Assembly: GCF_001315105.1 (NCBI RefSeq)
Contig: NZ_BAZR01000011.1
Span: 88,080 to 152,079, forward strand
Reading direction: 5' to 3'
DNA from: Paenibacillus sp. JCM 10914
GTDB lineage: Bacteria; Bacillota; Bacilli; Paenibacillales; Paenibacillaceae
Length of the DNA: 64,000 nucleotides
A program made the translations under genes and the position numbers. A model generated the notes under the pieces. The model was not told the origin of the DNA and did not search any database. It saw only the letters and a program-made list of their open reading frames with translations. Shown in pieces: positions 27,731 to 37,261 of the stretch (the first letter of the stretch is position 1; every line of letters begins with the position of its first letter).

Positions 27731-28215
27731 AAAAAACTGCCCGTAAAATGCTCGAATAGCATCTGCGGGCGGCCCTTGTCAATGTTACTTACTTGCCTTA
27801 TACGTGTTCAAGAATTTCTTCACCTTCGCCGGGTCGGCACGAGTTCGTTGCCGGTTTTGATGATCAGGCTGACGGTGGAGTAGAGCAAGGCTCTTCACAG
27901 ATCATCGCTTGTCACTACATCCCGGTTCTTCGTGTTGAAGAGCAGGTAGGATACAACCACTGCTCTCAATCGTTTGCAGCTTCAGCTTGCTGTCCCCTTC
28001 AACGACGTGGTACTTCGTTTCAGGACGCCGTATTAGAGATGAATCTCGCCACTGCGCAGGGCGGACAGGGTGCTGTCGGCATCCTTGATAAAACTTCTTC
28101 AATCTCAGGTTCGTGCTCGGTACCCTTCATGTACCCAGCGTTCTTGCAGAAGGTGGTTTCAAAATCGTTCTTGTGAGACAAAATGTACGGACCGCTTGCA
28201 TACATGGTGTTGCTC
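27731..28215 (-). pseudogene. Degenerate duplicate of the 3' end of the oligopeptide-binding-protein gene
   Basis: This stretch matches 29280-29830 (the 3' end and terminator of the solute-binding-protein gene) through most of its length, with point changes and several deletions. One deletion of about 56 bases has joined two GGAGTA direct repeats present in the intact copy (around 29424-29429 and 29479-29484). The hairpin terminator is retained in altered form at its left edge. No usable reading frame remains. The two copies flank the serine hydrolase gene and are in the same orientation, so an old tandem duplication or recombination is likely. Open frames predicted on the plus strand here are shadows of the relic. 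The 110 bases between 27616 and 27730 show nothing recognisable. Confidence 0.82.
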
Positions 28216-28288
28216 CGCAGCCATAAGCTCGAGTTTCTTTGCGTAAACAAAAACTTGTGAGCAAATCTAGTCACGAGCTGTGTGGATA

Positions 28289-28846
28289 CTATGAACTCAT
28301 CGATATTACCCTCATATCCTCCGCTAGAACAGGCAGTCCTTCCATAAAATAATGATCCTGACCCGCCAACGCTCGAAGTGTGGCATGCGGAAAGTATTCC
28401 AGGTAATGCTCCGCGTGTGCAGTGGGAACTACGGGATCCTCCTGCGTATGATAGATGTAAACGGGACAAGCGGACAGCGAATCCGCATGATACGAATTAG
28501 TTAGAGTAAACCCCTCGTTCTGCCAATCGGGATCCCTACCCCAATATGGCGAGGCAACCAAATGAAGCGATTTGACCTTGATCTTCGGCGAAGCTTCCGA
28601 GAGATATTTTGCAAGAACCGTGCCTCCAAGGGAATGCCCAATGAGAATTACCTCACCAGTGAGCTTGTCCATTTCTACCTCAAGTTGGTTTTGCCATGTC
28701 GCATACTCTATTTGATCCGGCATGCGGGGAGCGATCACTTCATACCCTTCCCCGAGCGCTTCTATTAACCAAGCCGTGAGCGGATTGCTGCCGTCTGAAG
28801 GTCCTTGCACCCCAGCACAATGAATGAATAAAACTTGTTTCTTCAT
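28289..28846 (-). CDS. Alpha/beta-fold serine hydrolase (RBBP9/YdeN type)
   Basis: 185 residues. After a short strand (KKQVLFIHCAG) the nucleophile elbow LIGHSLGGTVLAKYL supplies the serine, TQEDPVVP the aspartate and AGQDHYF the histidine of the catalytic triad. Size and order match the small RBBP9/YdeN serine hydrolases, whose natural substrates are mostly unknown. No signal peptide, so it is cytoplasmic. ATG 28846 follows GGAGGGGAAATGC on the minus strand. It is isolated, flanked downstream by the binding-protein relic and upstream by a dispersed repeat. It is not related in detail to the Rhs lipase domain. Confidence 0.85.
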   Translation of the reverse strand: MKKQVLFIHCAGVQGPSDGSNPLTAWLIEALGEGYEVIAPRMPDQIEYATWQNQLEVEMDKLTGEVILIGHSLGGTVLAKYLSEASPKIKVKSLHLVASPYWGRDPDWQNEGFTLTNSYHADSLSACPVYIYHTQEDPVVPTAHAEHYLEYFPHATLRALAGQDHYFMEGLPVLAEDMRVISMSS

Positions 28847-28969
28847 GCATTTCCCCTCCTGATTTTTGATATCGCCATCATAACATGAGGGAATCGGTCA
28901 GGTTTCTTAGGAATTGCTACGATTGTCAATAAACCAGCGATTCTGCTTATCCAACATGAAGCGATGCCC

Positions 28970-29155
28970 GGACTCAGATGCGCTTATTCATCGGATTCGG
29001 GGGATATAATGAACGATCGCGGACACAGGATTCGTTATTGTGGCAAAATAGGGTGGGATCGAGCCCGTTTTCAGTGAATAACGGATCTCCTGTCCGCGCG
29101 ACATGCAAAACAGCATCAATTTGGCGGAATAGCGGAACCTCTGTCCGCCAAAGCT
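28970..29155. repeat. Dispersed four-module inverted repeat, copy A
   Basis: A related about 20-base unit (GGACxCAGGAxxCGTTATT-like) occurs four times: forward at 28970-28989 and 29019-29040, reversed at 29076-29097 and 29127-29149. The outer and inner pairs can form nested hairpins. The same arrangement recurs at 51099-51280. From memory, sequences of this style are frequent between Paenibacillus genes. The stretch holds no gene. Confidence 0.75.
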
Positions 29156-29274
29156 CAGGAATGTTGCTCCCACACTTACCTCATGCCCATGAGGCCATTA
29201 ACCTGGCTCCCTCACACCACACCTATGCAAATCTCGAAATAAGCTGTTTAGCTTGCAGCAGTGAGCAATCGCAC

Positions 29275-29317
29275 AAAAAACCGCCCGCAACATGCTCGAA
29301 CAGCATCTTGCGGGCGG
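29275..29317 (-). terminator. Strong terminator of the oligopeptide-binding-protein operon
   Basis: CCGCCCGCAA (29281-29290) pairs perfectly with TTGCGGGCGG (29308-29317); on the minus strand it is followed by a run of T (AAAAAA at 29275-29280 on plus). Confidence 0.9.
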
Positions 29318-29328
29318 CCGCATTAACA

Positions 29329-31152
29329 TTATTTACTTGCTTTATACGTGTTCAAGAATTCCTTCACCTTCGCCGGGTCGGCTACGAGTTCGTTGCCGGT
29401 TTTGACGATCGGGCTGACGGTGGAGTAAGCCTTGATCTTGTTATTGTTGTAGTACGCCAGAATCTCATCCTGGTTGATGGAGTAGAGCACAGCTCTTCTC
29501 AGATCGTCGCTTGTCGCTACATCCCGGTTCTTCGTGTTGAAGAGCAGGTAGGATACGGCATTACTCTCAATCGTCTGCAGCTTCAGCTTGCTGTCCCCTT
29601 CAACGACGTCGTATTTCGTTTCAGGCACGCCGTAGTAGAGATGAATCTCGCCACTGCGCAGGGCGGACAGGGTGCTGTCGGCATCCTTGATAAAGCGTAC
29701 TTTGACTTCCTCAATCTTAGGTTCGTTCTCCGTACCCTTCATGTAACCAGGGTTCTTGTAGAAAGTGGCTTCATAATCGTTCTTGTGCGACAAAATGTAC
29801 GGACCGCTTGCAAACAAGGTGTTGTTGTAACGGTCGCCTTCAGTTACCGTGTTCTGGTCACCGTAAGGGATGTCCTTGTTCACGTCGAAGTTCGCTACAT
29901 CATAGGTGTTGATGGCCTCGACCTGCTTCTTGGAGACAATACCTGCCGATTGGTGAGCCAGGTAGTTCAGAACTTGCGGGAACGGCTCGGTAGTTGTCAA
30001 TTTGATGACCTGATACTTGCCTTCTGCCGTGCTGGCTTGGTTCTTGTCACTTACCAGAGAAGCGATCGGAGTATCCAGACCTTCTTCCAGTGCAGCCTTG
30101 ATCGTGCTGCTGCCACCCGATACATTTGTGCTCTCAAGCGCGCTCAGATCTGTTACAGCCTCAACGGTATTGATATGCTCGTGAAGCGTGTACGTACGAT
30201 GATCCGGCACGGAGTCTTTGTCCTTCGCGCGGTTCATGGCAAAGATAACGTCGTCCGCGCCTACGCGCTCGCCGGAATCCTCGGCTTTTTTGTTCGTGAT
30301 TTTGGCAAAGTTGATATCGTCTCTAAGAATAAAGTAGTATTCAGAATTGCCTTCTGCGATCGCATGGTTGTAAGAAAGCGATCCTTCGGATGTAATGTTG
30401 TCATCATCGGTCAGGTTGATCAGTCTTACGTTCATGTTCGTATTAATGATGTTGATCGAGCCGTCATTTCCCTTGATTGGATCAAGTGAAGTCAACTCCG
30501 AGACGGATTGGGACAGAATCAATGGCTGGGTAGCACGCTTGGACTGGTCCTTGAAATCAACGGCTTCCCATGGAAGGGAACGAGATTTCGATAGACGCAC
30601 GGATTTCTCGTCCAGCACATCCTTGTTCAGAGCCTGGCTCTTCAAGGAGATGTATAGCGGTGCAATGTAGGCTTTGTCTGTTACGAGACGCTGCTCCAGT
30701 TGCTTGTATGTCTCAACAGCTTCTTCAGGCGTCTGTGTAGCCGCTTCGTCGATCAGCTTGTCTACTTCTTCATCGGCCAGGATACTGTAGTCGCCGCCGG
30801 TTTTGAACAGGGAGCGTACGGCATAGTCCGGGTTACCTGTAACGGTGGTCCAGCTCGACAAGGCGACATCATAGTTGCCGGCATCCTGCTGGGCCTTGAA
30901 GCTGCCGTAGTCTGCTTGCAGGTTCAGCTTTACGTTGAAGCCATTCTTGGTAAGCTGGTCACGGATAATGTTGATATCGGACTCGCCTGAGCTCATACCT
31001 AGCAGTTCAATGGTGACTGCGGAATTATCTACAGCCGTATCCGATGGTTCTTGCGGATTTTGCGGCTGTGCATCATCTTTAGTTGTTACGTTGCATCCAG
31101 CCAGTACGATGACAAGCGAGAGAAACAGTAACAGCAAGGAACTTTTTTTCAT
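29329..31152 (-). CDS. Oligopeptide/nickel-type ABC substrate-binding lipoprotein (SBP family 5)
   Basis: 607 residues. The lipoprotein signal (LLLLFLSLVIVLAGC) anchors it to the outer face of the membrane. The body matches peptide-binding proteins of the OppA/DppA family: LVRxxSLDP-like ELTSLDPIKGND, an RDDINFAKITNKKAED stretch, GRYQVIKL-like KYQVIKLTTTEPFP, and GPYILSHKNDYEATFYKNPGY, which is the usual core strand. It is unusual in that a second family-5-type C-terminal portion (QADYGSFKAQQDAGNYDVAL, about residues 75-105) appears at the N-terminal end, as if the domain order were permuted. It is the last gene of a minus-strand operon with two permeases. Substrate: probably peptides; not determined. 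Confidence 0.85.
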   Translation of the reverse strand: MKKSSLLLLFLSLVIVLAGCNVTTKDDAQPQNPQEPSDTAVDNSAVTIELLGMSSGESDINIIRDQLTKNGFNVKLNLQADYGSFKAQQDAGNYDVALSSWTTVTGNPDYAVRSLFKTGGDYSILADEEVDKLIDEAATQTPEEAVETYKQLEQRLVTDKAYIAPLYISLKSQALNKDVLDEKSVRLSKSRSLPWEAVDFKDQSKRATQPLILSQSVSELTSLDPIKGNDGSINIINTNMNVRLINLTDDDNITSEGSLSYNHAIAEGNSEYYFILRDDINFAKITNKKAEDSGERVGADDVIFAMNRAKDKDSVPDHRTYTLHEHINTVEAVTDLSALESTNVSGGSSTIKAALEEGLDTPIASLVSDKNQASTAEGKYQVIKLTTTEPFPQVLNYLAHQSAGIVSKKQVEAINTYDVANFDVNKDIPYGDQNTVTEGDRYNNTLFASGPYILSHKNDYEATFYKNPGYMKGTENEPKIEEVKVRFIKDADSTLSALRSGEIHLYYGVPETKYDVVEGDSKLKLQTIESNAVSYLLFNTKNRDVATSDDLRRAVLYSINQDEILAYYNNNKIKAYSTVSPIVKTGNELVADPAKVKEFLNTYKASK

Positions 31153-31228
31153 GTTGATACCCTCCTGAGTTGTGTATATATATAAATTTTATTGAAACCA
31201 ATGTTAGTGTGTCTTATATACTGGCGCT

Positions 31229-32736
31229 TTAATCCAGTTTCGGATCGAGTGCATCGCGCAATCCGTCGCCAAGGAAGTTGAAGGACAGCACCAGAGCGAT
31301 AATGGCAAGGCCAGGATAGATGGCCAAGTACGAATGGGTCTCCAGATACGTGCTGCCGATCTTAAGAATGTTCCCCCATTCGGAATATGCGGTTCTACGC
31401 CCAGTCCCAAATAACTTAAGCTGCTAGTCGAGATTACAGCTGCGCCGATGGTTAAAGTAGATTTAACAATCATCGGGGCAAGGGAATTGGGAACGATATG
31501 CTTGAAGATGATCGAGAAGTTGCTGGAACCGAAGGCTCTGGCCGCATCGACATATTCAAAGGTGGAGACCAGCAGCACATTCGCGCGCATCGTTCTGGCA
31601 TAGGTAGGTATTGCACCTACGCTTAGCGCCAGAATGAGATTCGTTGTGTTAGCCCCGAAGGCTGCGATGATCGCAATCGCCAGCAGAATGCCTGGAATGG
31701 CGTACAGAATATCCAGCAGACGCATGATGATGTTATCGGTATGACGGCCGTAGTAGCCGGATATCGCACCGAGAACGCCTCCGATGATGACCGGAATCAA
31801 CGTCGAGGCAAAACCGACAATGAGCGAGATGCGAGCGCCGAATACGATTCGGGAGAACAGGTCCCGTCCGAAGTTGTCCGTTCCCAGCGGATAGGCCAGG
31901 CTCGGTGGCTGAAGAATGGCGCTGTAATTGTTATCGATCGCCATACTGTAGTCGAACGTGAACAGACTGCACACGGACAAGCAGAACAGCAGGATGACGA
32001 AAAACAGTCCCGACATGGCGGTCATATTGCTGGTCAGTTTCACCCAAACGTCGCTCCAACGCGTCATAGCCGGGTTGCCTTGCTTGCGAATTTTGGCCAG
32101 CAGATTAATACCGAGCACCAAGGCAAAGATGTTGCCGGTCACAGCCGTAACAATGATCAGCAGCGCTAGCCAGGTCATGCCGCGCGGCGTGTAGTTCGAC
32201 GTGACAAACTTGGCTACGAGCAGCAACGTGATCAGATAAATAGCGGCAATGACGAGCAGCAAGCCCATCGCCGGCAGAAACGTATTCGATACATAAGGCT
32301 TAAACAGATTCAATGCCGATATGGCAATCACATAAAGCTGCGTTAAGAACATATAGACAGCGATGGTATACTCAGGCGGCCTATTCCTCTTAATCAGGTT
32401 AAAGCCGAATGTGACGGTAAATAAATTACCGGTAAGCAGGCTTAATAACTGAATGTAGCCGAGAATCCGGGTAGAGCGTTTGATTTCTCCCAGCTTCAAC
32501 AGATCGCTGCGAATCAGCAGCGTAATGACGATTTGAATGATGGTAAAGAAGGCGTAAGCGGCGAAGGCCGCAAATACCCAAGGCTTAATGGTTCCCCCAG
32601 CGAAATCGAAGCTGTTCAGCAGCAGGATGACCGTTAACGTCAACGATATCACCCAAGTGAAGTTGGCTTGACTGTACTCGTGAGAGGATTTCAGCTGGTG
32701 TGCGGTTTCCTGTTTCGATAGAAGCTTCTTGATCAT
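31229..32736 (-). CDS. Oligopeptide ABC permease, DppC type, with large N-terminal membrane extension (frameshift near 31381)
   Basis: The C-terminal 260 residues are a DppC/OppC permease (YPLGTDNFGRDLFSRIVFGARISL at its start, EYVDAARAFGSSNFSIIFKHI as the EAA loop). About 235 residues precede it with six or seven extra hydrophobic helices, not present in ordinary DppC. The frame breaks near 31381 (on plus, a CC reduced to C); one added base restores PHIPEWGNILKIGS and a normal end at the TAA at 31231-31229 (GLRDALDPKLD), whereas the unrestored frame runs on to 31204 with foreign-looking sequence. Stop of the upstream permease is 13 bases away. The extra helices may be regulatory or a fused small membrane protein (inference). 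Confidence 0.8.
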
Positions 32737-32749
32737 GAGTACACCTGCT

Positions 32750-34192
32750 TTAATATTGTTTCATCTTGGACCTGATTCGTGGATCGAAGAAGGCGTACAA
32801 GATATCAATAATAACGTTGACGAGCGATATCGTAATGGCGGTGTAGACGACGCCGCCCATAATGGCTGGAATATCCGGAATAAACTGCTTGTCCACGATG
32901 TAGCTTCCGATACCGCTAATATTAAATACTTTCTCCGTAACGGCCGATCCGCCGAGCATTCCGCCGAATTGAAGTCCGATGACCGTGATGATGGGAATGA
33001 TTGCGTTGCGTACGGCATGCTTCATCAGCACGGTGCGCTTCGTCAGTCCCTTGGCTCTGGCTGTGATCATATAATCTTCATTAATGACCTCAAGTGTTGA
33101 GGAACGCGTCATTCGGGCCACGGAAGCGGTAAGTCCCGTTCCCAGCACGATGACCGGCATGATCATGGATAACCAATTCTGTGGATTGAAGGTTGCAGGC
33201 AGCCATTGCAGTTTGATAGAGAAGTTCAGGATAAAGATCAAGCCCTGCCAGAAGTTCGGAATGGACAATCCGAGCAAAGCGACAAACATAAACGAATAAT
33301 CAAAAAACGAATTCGGACGCGTAGCCGAGATAATCCCGATCGGCAGTGCGATCGCGATGGCAATGATCAGCGACACGACGGTTAGCGTCAGCGTAATCGG
33401 AAACTTCCGGGCTATGCTGGATGTTATATCCTCATTGCCGGAGAAGGATTTGCCGAGATCGAAATAGGCAATGCCTTTAATGTTGTTCCACAACTGCGTG
33501 ATATAGTTCTGATCCAAGCCGTGCATGCGGTTGAAATTCGCGATTTGTTCCGTCGTTGCCGTCTCCCCGAGAATATTGGCCGCGGGGTTGAACGGGGACA
33601 GATGCAGAATCGTGAACACGAGCACAGCCACGCCGAAAATAACGAAGATCGTCATGACAAGCCGTTCAAGGATATACTTAAGATAAGGATTACCATAAAG
33701 AAAAATAAGAATATACATGAACAATCCCGGAATGAGGGATATAATAAAAAATAGCGGCTTCTCGATCAGCCACGCGAACGTGTCGGCCATCGTCAAGCGC
33801 TTCTGATTGTTCAGCTGCAGTTCCTTATGGGTTGATTCCCTCAACGCTTCTTGGAACCTTGCCTTTACAATCGTCTCGACTTCGTGCTTCAGCTGCTGCT
33901 CGCCGATCTTCTGCTTGAAGAACAGATGCTTGCGCCTTTGCTGCTGGGCGACCTCGTCGCGGAGACGATCCAGGTAACCTTCGGCTAGCATTCTGCTGCG
34001 AATCGCATTCTCTGCCGCAACATAGTCGTCCTTCCGTCGCTGAAACACATAAAATAGGAAGACCACGATATTGACGGGTGCTCCTAATAATAATAGTAAG
34101 TATCTATAAGAAGGATTCAGAAGAATCTTACTGTAGGTCCTACTAATTGTGCTGATGAGACTGCCGCGTGCTGCTGCTTCCGTCCCCTTCAT
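32750..34192 (-). CDS. Oligopeptide ABC permease, DppB type, with N-terminal coiled-coil/membrane extension
   Basis: 480 residues against about 310 in usual DppB. The permease proper starts near residue 172 (YILERLVMTIFVIFGVAVLVF) and contains the family marks LSPFNPA, FDLGKSF and EDYMITARAKGLTKRTVLMKH (the EAA loop region). The first 170 residues contain two hydrophobic helices and a long charged helix rich in Gln, Lys and Arg (about 60-125), likely coiled coil on the cytoplasmic side. First gene of the minus-strand operon, 134 bases from the divergent two-domain ATPase gene. With the 31229 permease it builds the transmembrane channel; the extension could contact the ATPase or its partner extension. 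Confidence 0.85.
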   Translation of the reverse strand: MKGTEAAARGSLISTISRTYSKILLNPSYRYLLLLLGAPVNIVVFLFYVFQRRKDDYVAAENAIRSRMLAEGYLDRLRDEVAQQQRRKHLFFKQKIGEQQLKHEVETIVKARFQEALRESTHKELQLNNQKRLTMADTFAWLIEKPLFFIISLIPGLFMYILIFLYGNPYLKYILERLVMTIFVIFGVAVLVFTILHLSPFNPAANILGETATTEQIANFNRMHGLDQNYITQLWNNIKGIAYFDLGKSFSGNEDITSSIARKFPITLTLTVVSLIIAIAIALPIGIISATRPNSFFDYSFMFVALLGLSIPNFWQGLIFILNFSIKLQWLPATFNPQNWLSMIMPVIVLGTGLTASVARMTRSSTLEVINEDYMITARAKGLTKRTVLMKHAVRNAIIPIITVIGLQFGGMLGGSAVTEKVFNISGIGSYIVDKQFIPDIPAIMGGVVYTAITISLVNVIIDILYAFFDPRIRSKMKQY

Positions 34193-34326
34193 AAGATGTC
34201 TTTCCTCCTTGTTCCAAATTGCATTATTCCGATTGATATAGTATATTTTATTTTAGCCTATTTTAAAAGTCAATAGATTATAGTATGCACGTAATGACAT
34301 AAAAGCATAATGGCAGGTGAACAATT

Positions 34327-36078
34327 TTGGAGGCAACCGAACCGATCTTACAAGTTAAAAATTTGAGCGTCGCCTTTCAATCCCGTGATTCGGAATTTCA
34401 TGCGGTTCGAGGCGTCAGTTTTGACGTCAGAAAAGGAGAGACGCTCGGCATTGTCGGGGAATCCGGCAGCGGTAAAAGCGTTACGGCTCGCTCGATCATG
34501 CGGCTGCTGCCATCGCCTCCATCGCTGATGAAGGATGGCGAGATCCTGTTTCTCGGCCAGAACCTGGCGGACAAGAGTGAGAAAGAGATGGAGAGCATCC
34601 GTGGACGCGACATCGGCATGATCTTTCAGGATCCGATGACGTCGCTTAATCCGACCATCCGAATTGGAGAGCAGATTGCCGAGAGTCTGGTCAAGCACCA
34701 GAAGCTATCTAAGACGGAAGCGAAGCAGCAGGCGCTCGATATGCTGAAGATGGTAGGCATCCCGAATAGCGAGACGCGTTACAATCAATATCCGCATGAG
34801 TTCTCAGGCGGCATGCGCCAGCGTGTCATGATTGCGATTGCCCTGGCCTGCCAGCCGGCTCTGCTGATTGCGGACGAGCCCACAACGGCACTGGATGTAA
34901 CGATTCAGGCGCAGATTCTGAATCTGATGAAGAATATGCAGGAGCGATTCGGCTCTTCTATTATATTGATCACGCACGATTTAGGCGTAGTGGCCGGCAT
35001 GTGCGATCGCGTGGCCGTCATGAAGGACGGCCTGATCGTAGAGACGGGAACTACGGAGGAGATCTTCGAGAATCCGCAGCACCCTTATACGTTGAAGCTG
35101 CTCAACGCCCTTCCTCGTCTAGACGAGAAGAAGAAGGTAAAGCCGGCGCCGTTGATTGTGCCGAGCACGGATTATCAAGGTCCGCTGCTTGAGGTGAAAT
35201 CGCTGAAGCAGTACTTCGATATGGGCAAAGGGAACGTACTCAAAGCGGTGAACGATATCAGCTTCCATATTCAAGCAGGCGAGACGCTTGGGGTGGTTGG
35301 CGAATCGGGCAGCGGCAAATCGACAACGGGCCGGGCGATTCTGCGCCTGCATCAGCCGACCGGTGGAGAAGTGCTCTACCAAGGCATGTCGGTGAACCGC
35401 TTGTCAGCCTCGGAGATGAAAGCGATGCGCCGCCATATGCAGATGATCTTCCAGGATCCGTATGCTTCGCTCAACCCGCGTCTAAAGGTCGTCGATATTA
35501 TCGGTGAGGCGCTGGACGTACACAAGCTGACCGGCAGCAAGCAGGAACGCAAGCGGCGGGTGGAAGAGCTGCTGGATATGGTGGGTCTTGATCCGGCGTA
35601 CGCCACGCGTTATCCGCATGAATTCTCCGGCGGCCAGCGCCAGCGGATTGGGATTGCCCGCGCGCTGGCGGTGGAACCGAAATTCATCGTGTGCGATGAG
35701 CCGCTTTCTGCGCTGGATGTGTCCATCCAATCCCAGATCGTCAAGCTGCTGGAGGAGCTCCAGCACCGCCTGGGACTGACCTACCTATTTATTGCGCACG
35801 ACCTGTCCATGGTGAGGCATATTAGTGATCGCGTTGCGGTCATGTACATGGGCAAAATCGTGGAGCTGGCCGAAAGCGAAGAACTGTACTCGAACCCGCA
35901 GCATGAGTATACCCGATCCTTGTTAGCGGCGATTCCCGTACCTGATCCGAAGGTGGAATCGAAGAAGAAGCGGGTGCTGCTCGACGAGCGCACCGGCGAA
36001 GACAAATATAATCTGGAACGCTCGGAGCTCGTGGAAGTATCTGAAGGCCACTGGGTAGCCGTGCCGACGGGGGCTTAA
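34327..36078 (+). CDS. Oligopeptide ABC transporter, fused DppD-DppF type ATPase
   Basis: 583 residues with two complete ATPase halves. Half 1: Walker A GESGSGKS near residue 44, signature SGGMRQR near 160, Walker [13 protein letters not shown]. Half 2: Walker A GESGSGKS near 325, signature SGGQRQR near 433, Walker [13 protein letters not shown], each followed by the oligopeptide-specific tail ([32 protein letters not shown]) that binds an iron-sulfur cluster or contacts partners in DppD/DppF. Fused ATPases of this kind (YejF/GsiA-like) power peptide or glutathione importers. TTG 34327 follows AGGTGA at 6 bases. It is divergent from the permease/binding-protein operon, together forming a complete importer. 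Confidence 0.92.
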   Translation: MEATEPILQVKNLSVAFQSRDSEFHAVRGVSFDVRKGETLGIVGESGSGKSVTARSIMRLLPSPPSLMKDGEILFLGQNLADKSEKEMESIRGRDIGMIFQDPMTSLNPTIRIGEQIAESLVKHQKLSKTEAKQQALDMLKMVGIPNSETRYNQYPHEFSGGMRQRVMIAIALACQPALLIADEPTTALDVTIQAQILNLMKNMQERFGSSIILITHDLGVVAGMCDRVAVMKDGLIVETGTTEEIFENPQHPYTLKLLNALPRLDEKKKVKPAPLIVPSTDYQGPLLEVKSLKQYFDMGKGNVLKAVNDISFHIQAGETLGVVGESGSGKSTTGRAILRLHQPTGGEVLYQGMSVNRLSASEMKAMRRHMQMIFQDPYASLNPRLKVVDIIGEALDVHKLTGSKQERKRRVEELLDMVGLDPAYATRYPHEFSGGQRQRIGIARALAVEPKFIVCDEPLSALDVSIQSQIVKLLEELQHRLGLTYLFIAHDLSMVRHISDRVAVMYMGKIVELAESEELYSNPQHEYTRSLLAAIPVPDPKVESKKKRVLLDERTGEDKYNLERSELVEVSEGHWVAVPTGA

Positions 36079-36087
36079 CTTAATCGC

Positions 36088-36136
36088 AAAAGGTTTATCC
36101 TTAGGTTTATTTAACCTGCAGGGTAAGCCTTTTTTA
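36088..36136 (+). terminator. Rho-independent terminator after the ATPase gene
   Basis: AGGTTTATCC (36091-36100) pairs with GGGTAAGCCT (36121-36130), with a nested AGGTT/AACCT stem inside, followed by a run of T. Confidence 0.8.
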
Positions 36137-36246
36137 ATTACCATTTTTCATTGAAATCTTACGAACGAAAAAAAGGAATTGGACTCTGAACGGCAAATAC
36201 ATAAATGAAGGAAGCGTTCTCACGCATTTAATGAAGGAGGATAATA

Positions 36247-36882
36247 ATGAACACTTTACAGCAGGGAGATATCGTACTATTTCAAGGGGATAGCATTACC
36301 GATTGCGGACGTGACCGGAATTACTCGGCGAGTCTTGGACATGGGTATCCTTTATTGGTAGATTCACTGGTTGGCATGAAATATCCCGAGTTGAACGTGA
36401 CTTTTCTAAATAGAGGAATTAGCGGTAACCGTGTCGTTGACCTCAATCATCGGTGGCAGGAGGATTGCATCGACCTCAAGCCGGACTGGGTGTCGATCTA
36501 TATCGGGATCAACGATACCTGGCGCCGCTACGATAGCGGAGATGCTACAAGTGCCGAGGATTTCAAGGCGGGGTATCGTCAACTGCTTGAACGGACGAAG
36601 GAAGCGCTTGACGCGAAGCTGATCCTAGTGGAGCCTTTCGTGGTTCCGGTTCCGGAAGATCGCAGAGCCTGGCGTGAGGATCTCGATCCGAAAATCCATG
36701 CGGTTCGCGAGTTGGCGGTGGAATACGGAGCGCTGCTGGTGCCGCTGGACGGCTTGTTCGCAGCAGCGTCCGCCCGGCGTGAGGCTGCTTATTGGGCACC
36801 GGACGGCGTCCATCCGTCCCCGGCAGGCCATGGTCTGATTGCCAAGGCGTGGCTGGATACGATGGGGATTAGCGTGAACTGA
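36247..36882 (+). CDS. SGNH/GDSL-type esterase
   Basis: 211 residues with all four SGNH blocks: FQGDSITDCGR (block I, nucleophile Ser), RGISGNRVVDL (block II Gly), IGINDTWRR (block III Asn) and APDGVHPSPAGH (block V Asp and His). No signal peptide, so cytoplasmic. Members near sugar transport genes are often acetylxylan or oligosaccharide deacetylases, which fits the pentose-type transporter and ribulokinase downstream, but the substrate is not readable. Strong AAGGAGG ribosome site before ATG 36247; independent hairpin terminator follows at 36918. Confidence 0.9.
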   Translation: MNTLQQGDIVLFQGDSITDCGRDRNYSASLGHGYPLLVDSLVGMKYPELNVTFLNRGISGNRVVDLNHRWQEDCIDLKPDWVSIYIGINDTWRRYDSGDATSAEDFKAGYRQLLERTKEALDAKLILVEPFVVPVPEDRRAWREDLDPKIHAVRELAVEYGALLVPLDGLFAAASARREAAYWAPDGVHPSPAGHGLIAKAWLDTMGISVN

Positions 36883-36917
36883 TTCGGACAAGGTGTAGAA
36901 CAAAAGGTGTAAGCTGC

Positions 36918-36953
36918 AAAGCCATGGTCGTAATCCGATGACCATGGCTTTTT
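36918..36953 (+). terminator. Perfect hairpin terminator after SGNH esterase
   Basis: AAAGCCATGGTC (36918-36929) pairs with GACCATGGCTTT (36940-36951), followed by T-rich sequence. Confidence 0.9.
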
Positions 36954-37162
36954 GCCGCAATTCGACAGAAAATGCGCAAGGGGCTAGGCATATCGCAGAA
37001 TTTCCCATATAATATGTCAAAATATATGAAAAACGAGTATGAAGTGTCCGATACATATTAAAGGCCAAACGATCCTTAGGAGCGGTCATTGCAATCATGA
37101 CTTACCATAACCATAACGCTTCAGTCTGATGGTTAAGGTTCGCCAGCACCCGCACAGTGCAG

Positions 37163-37217
37163 CGCGTTAACGCGAAAAATAAAATGGTTGACGACTACAT
37201 TTAAATCCTATAGGATT
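37163..37217 (+). promoter_or_regulatory. Promoter with two palindromes upstream of pentose ABC operon
   Basis: TTGACG at 37188-37193 and TAGGAT at 37211-37216 (17-bp spacer) form a plausible promoter. CGCGTTAACGCG (37163-37174), a perfect 12-bp palindrome, lies upstream of -35. AATCCTATAGGATT (37204-37217), a perfect 14-bp palindrome, covers the -10. These are candidate operators; they differ from the operator of the downstream LacI gene. The rest of 36954-37261 holds no gene. Confidence 0.5.
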
Positions 37218-37261
37218 ACTTGTATTAATAGTCCTTTTACGGGAAACAGGGGGAGAGAAAC

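Noticed and set aside
28978..30489. Long plus-strand open frame of about 500 codons
   Set aside because: It is the antisense shadow of the peptide-binding lipoprotein and has no family features; the minus-strand gene is clear.
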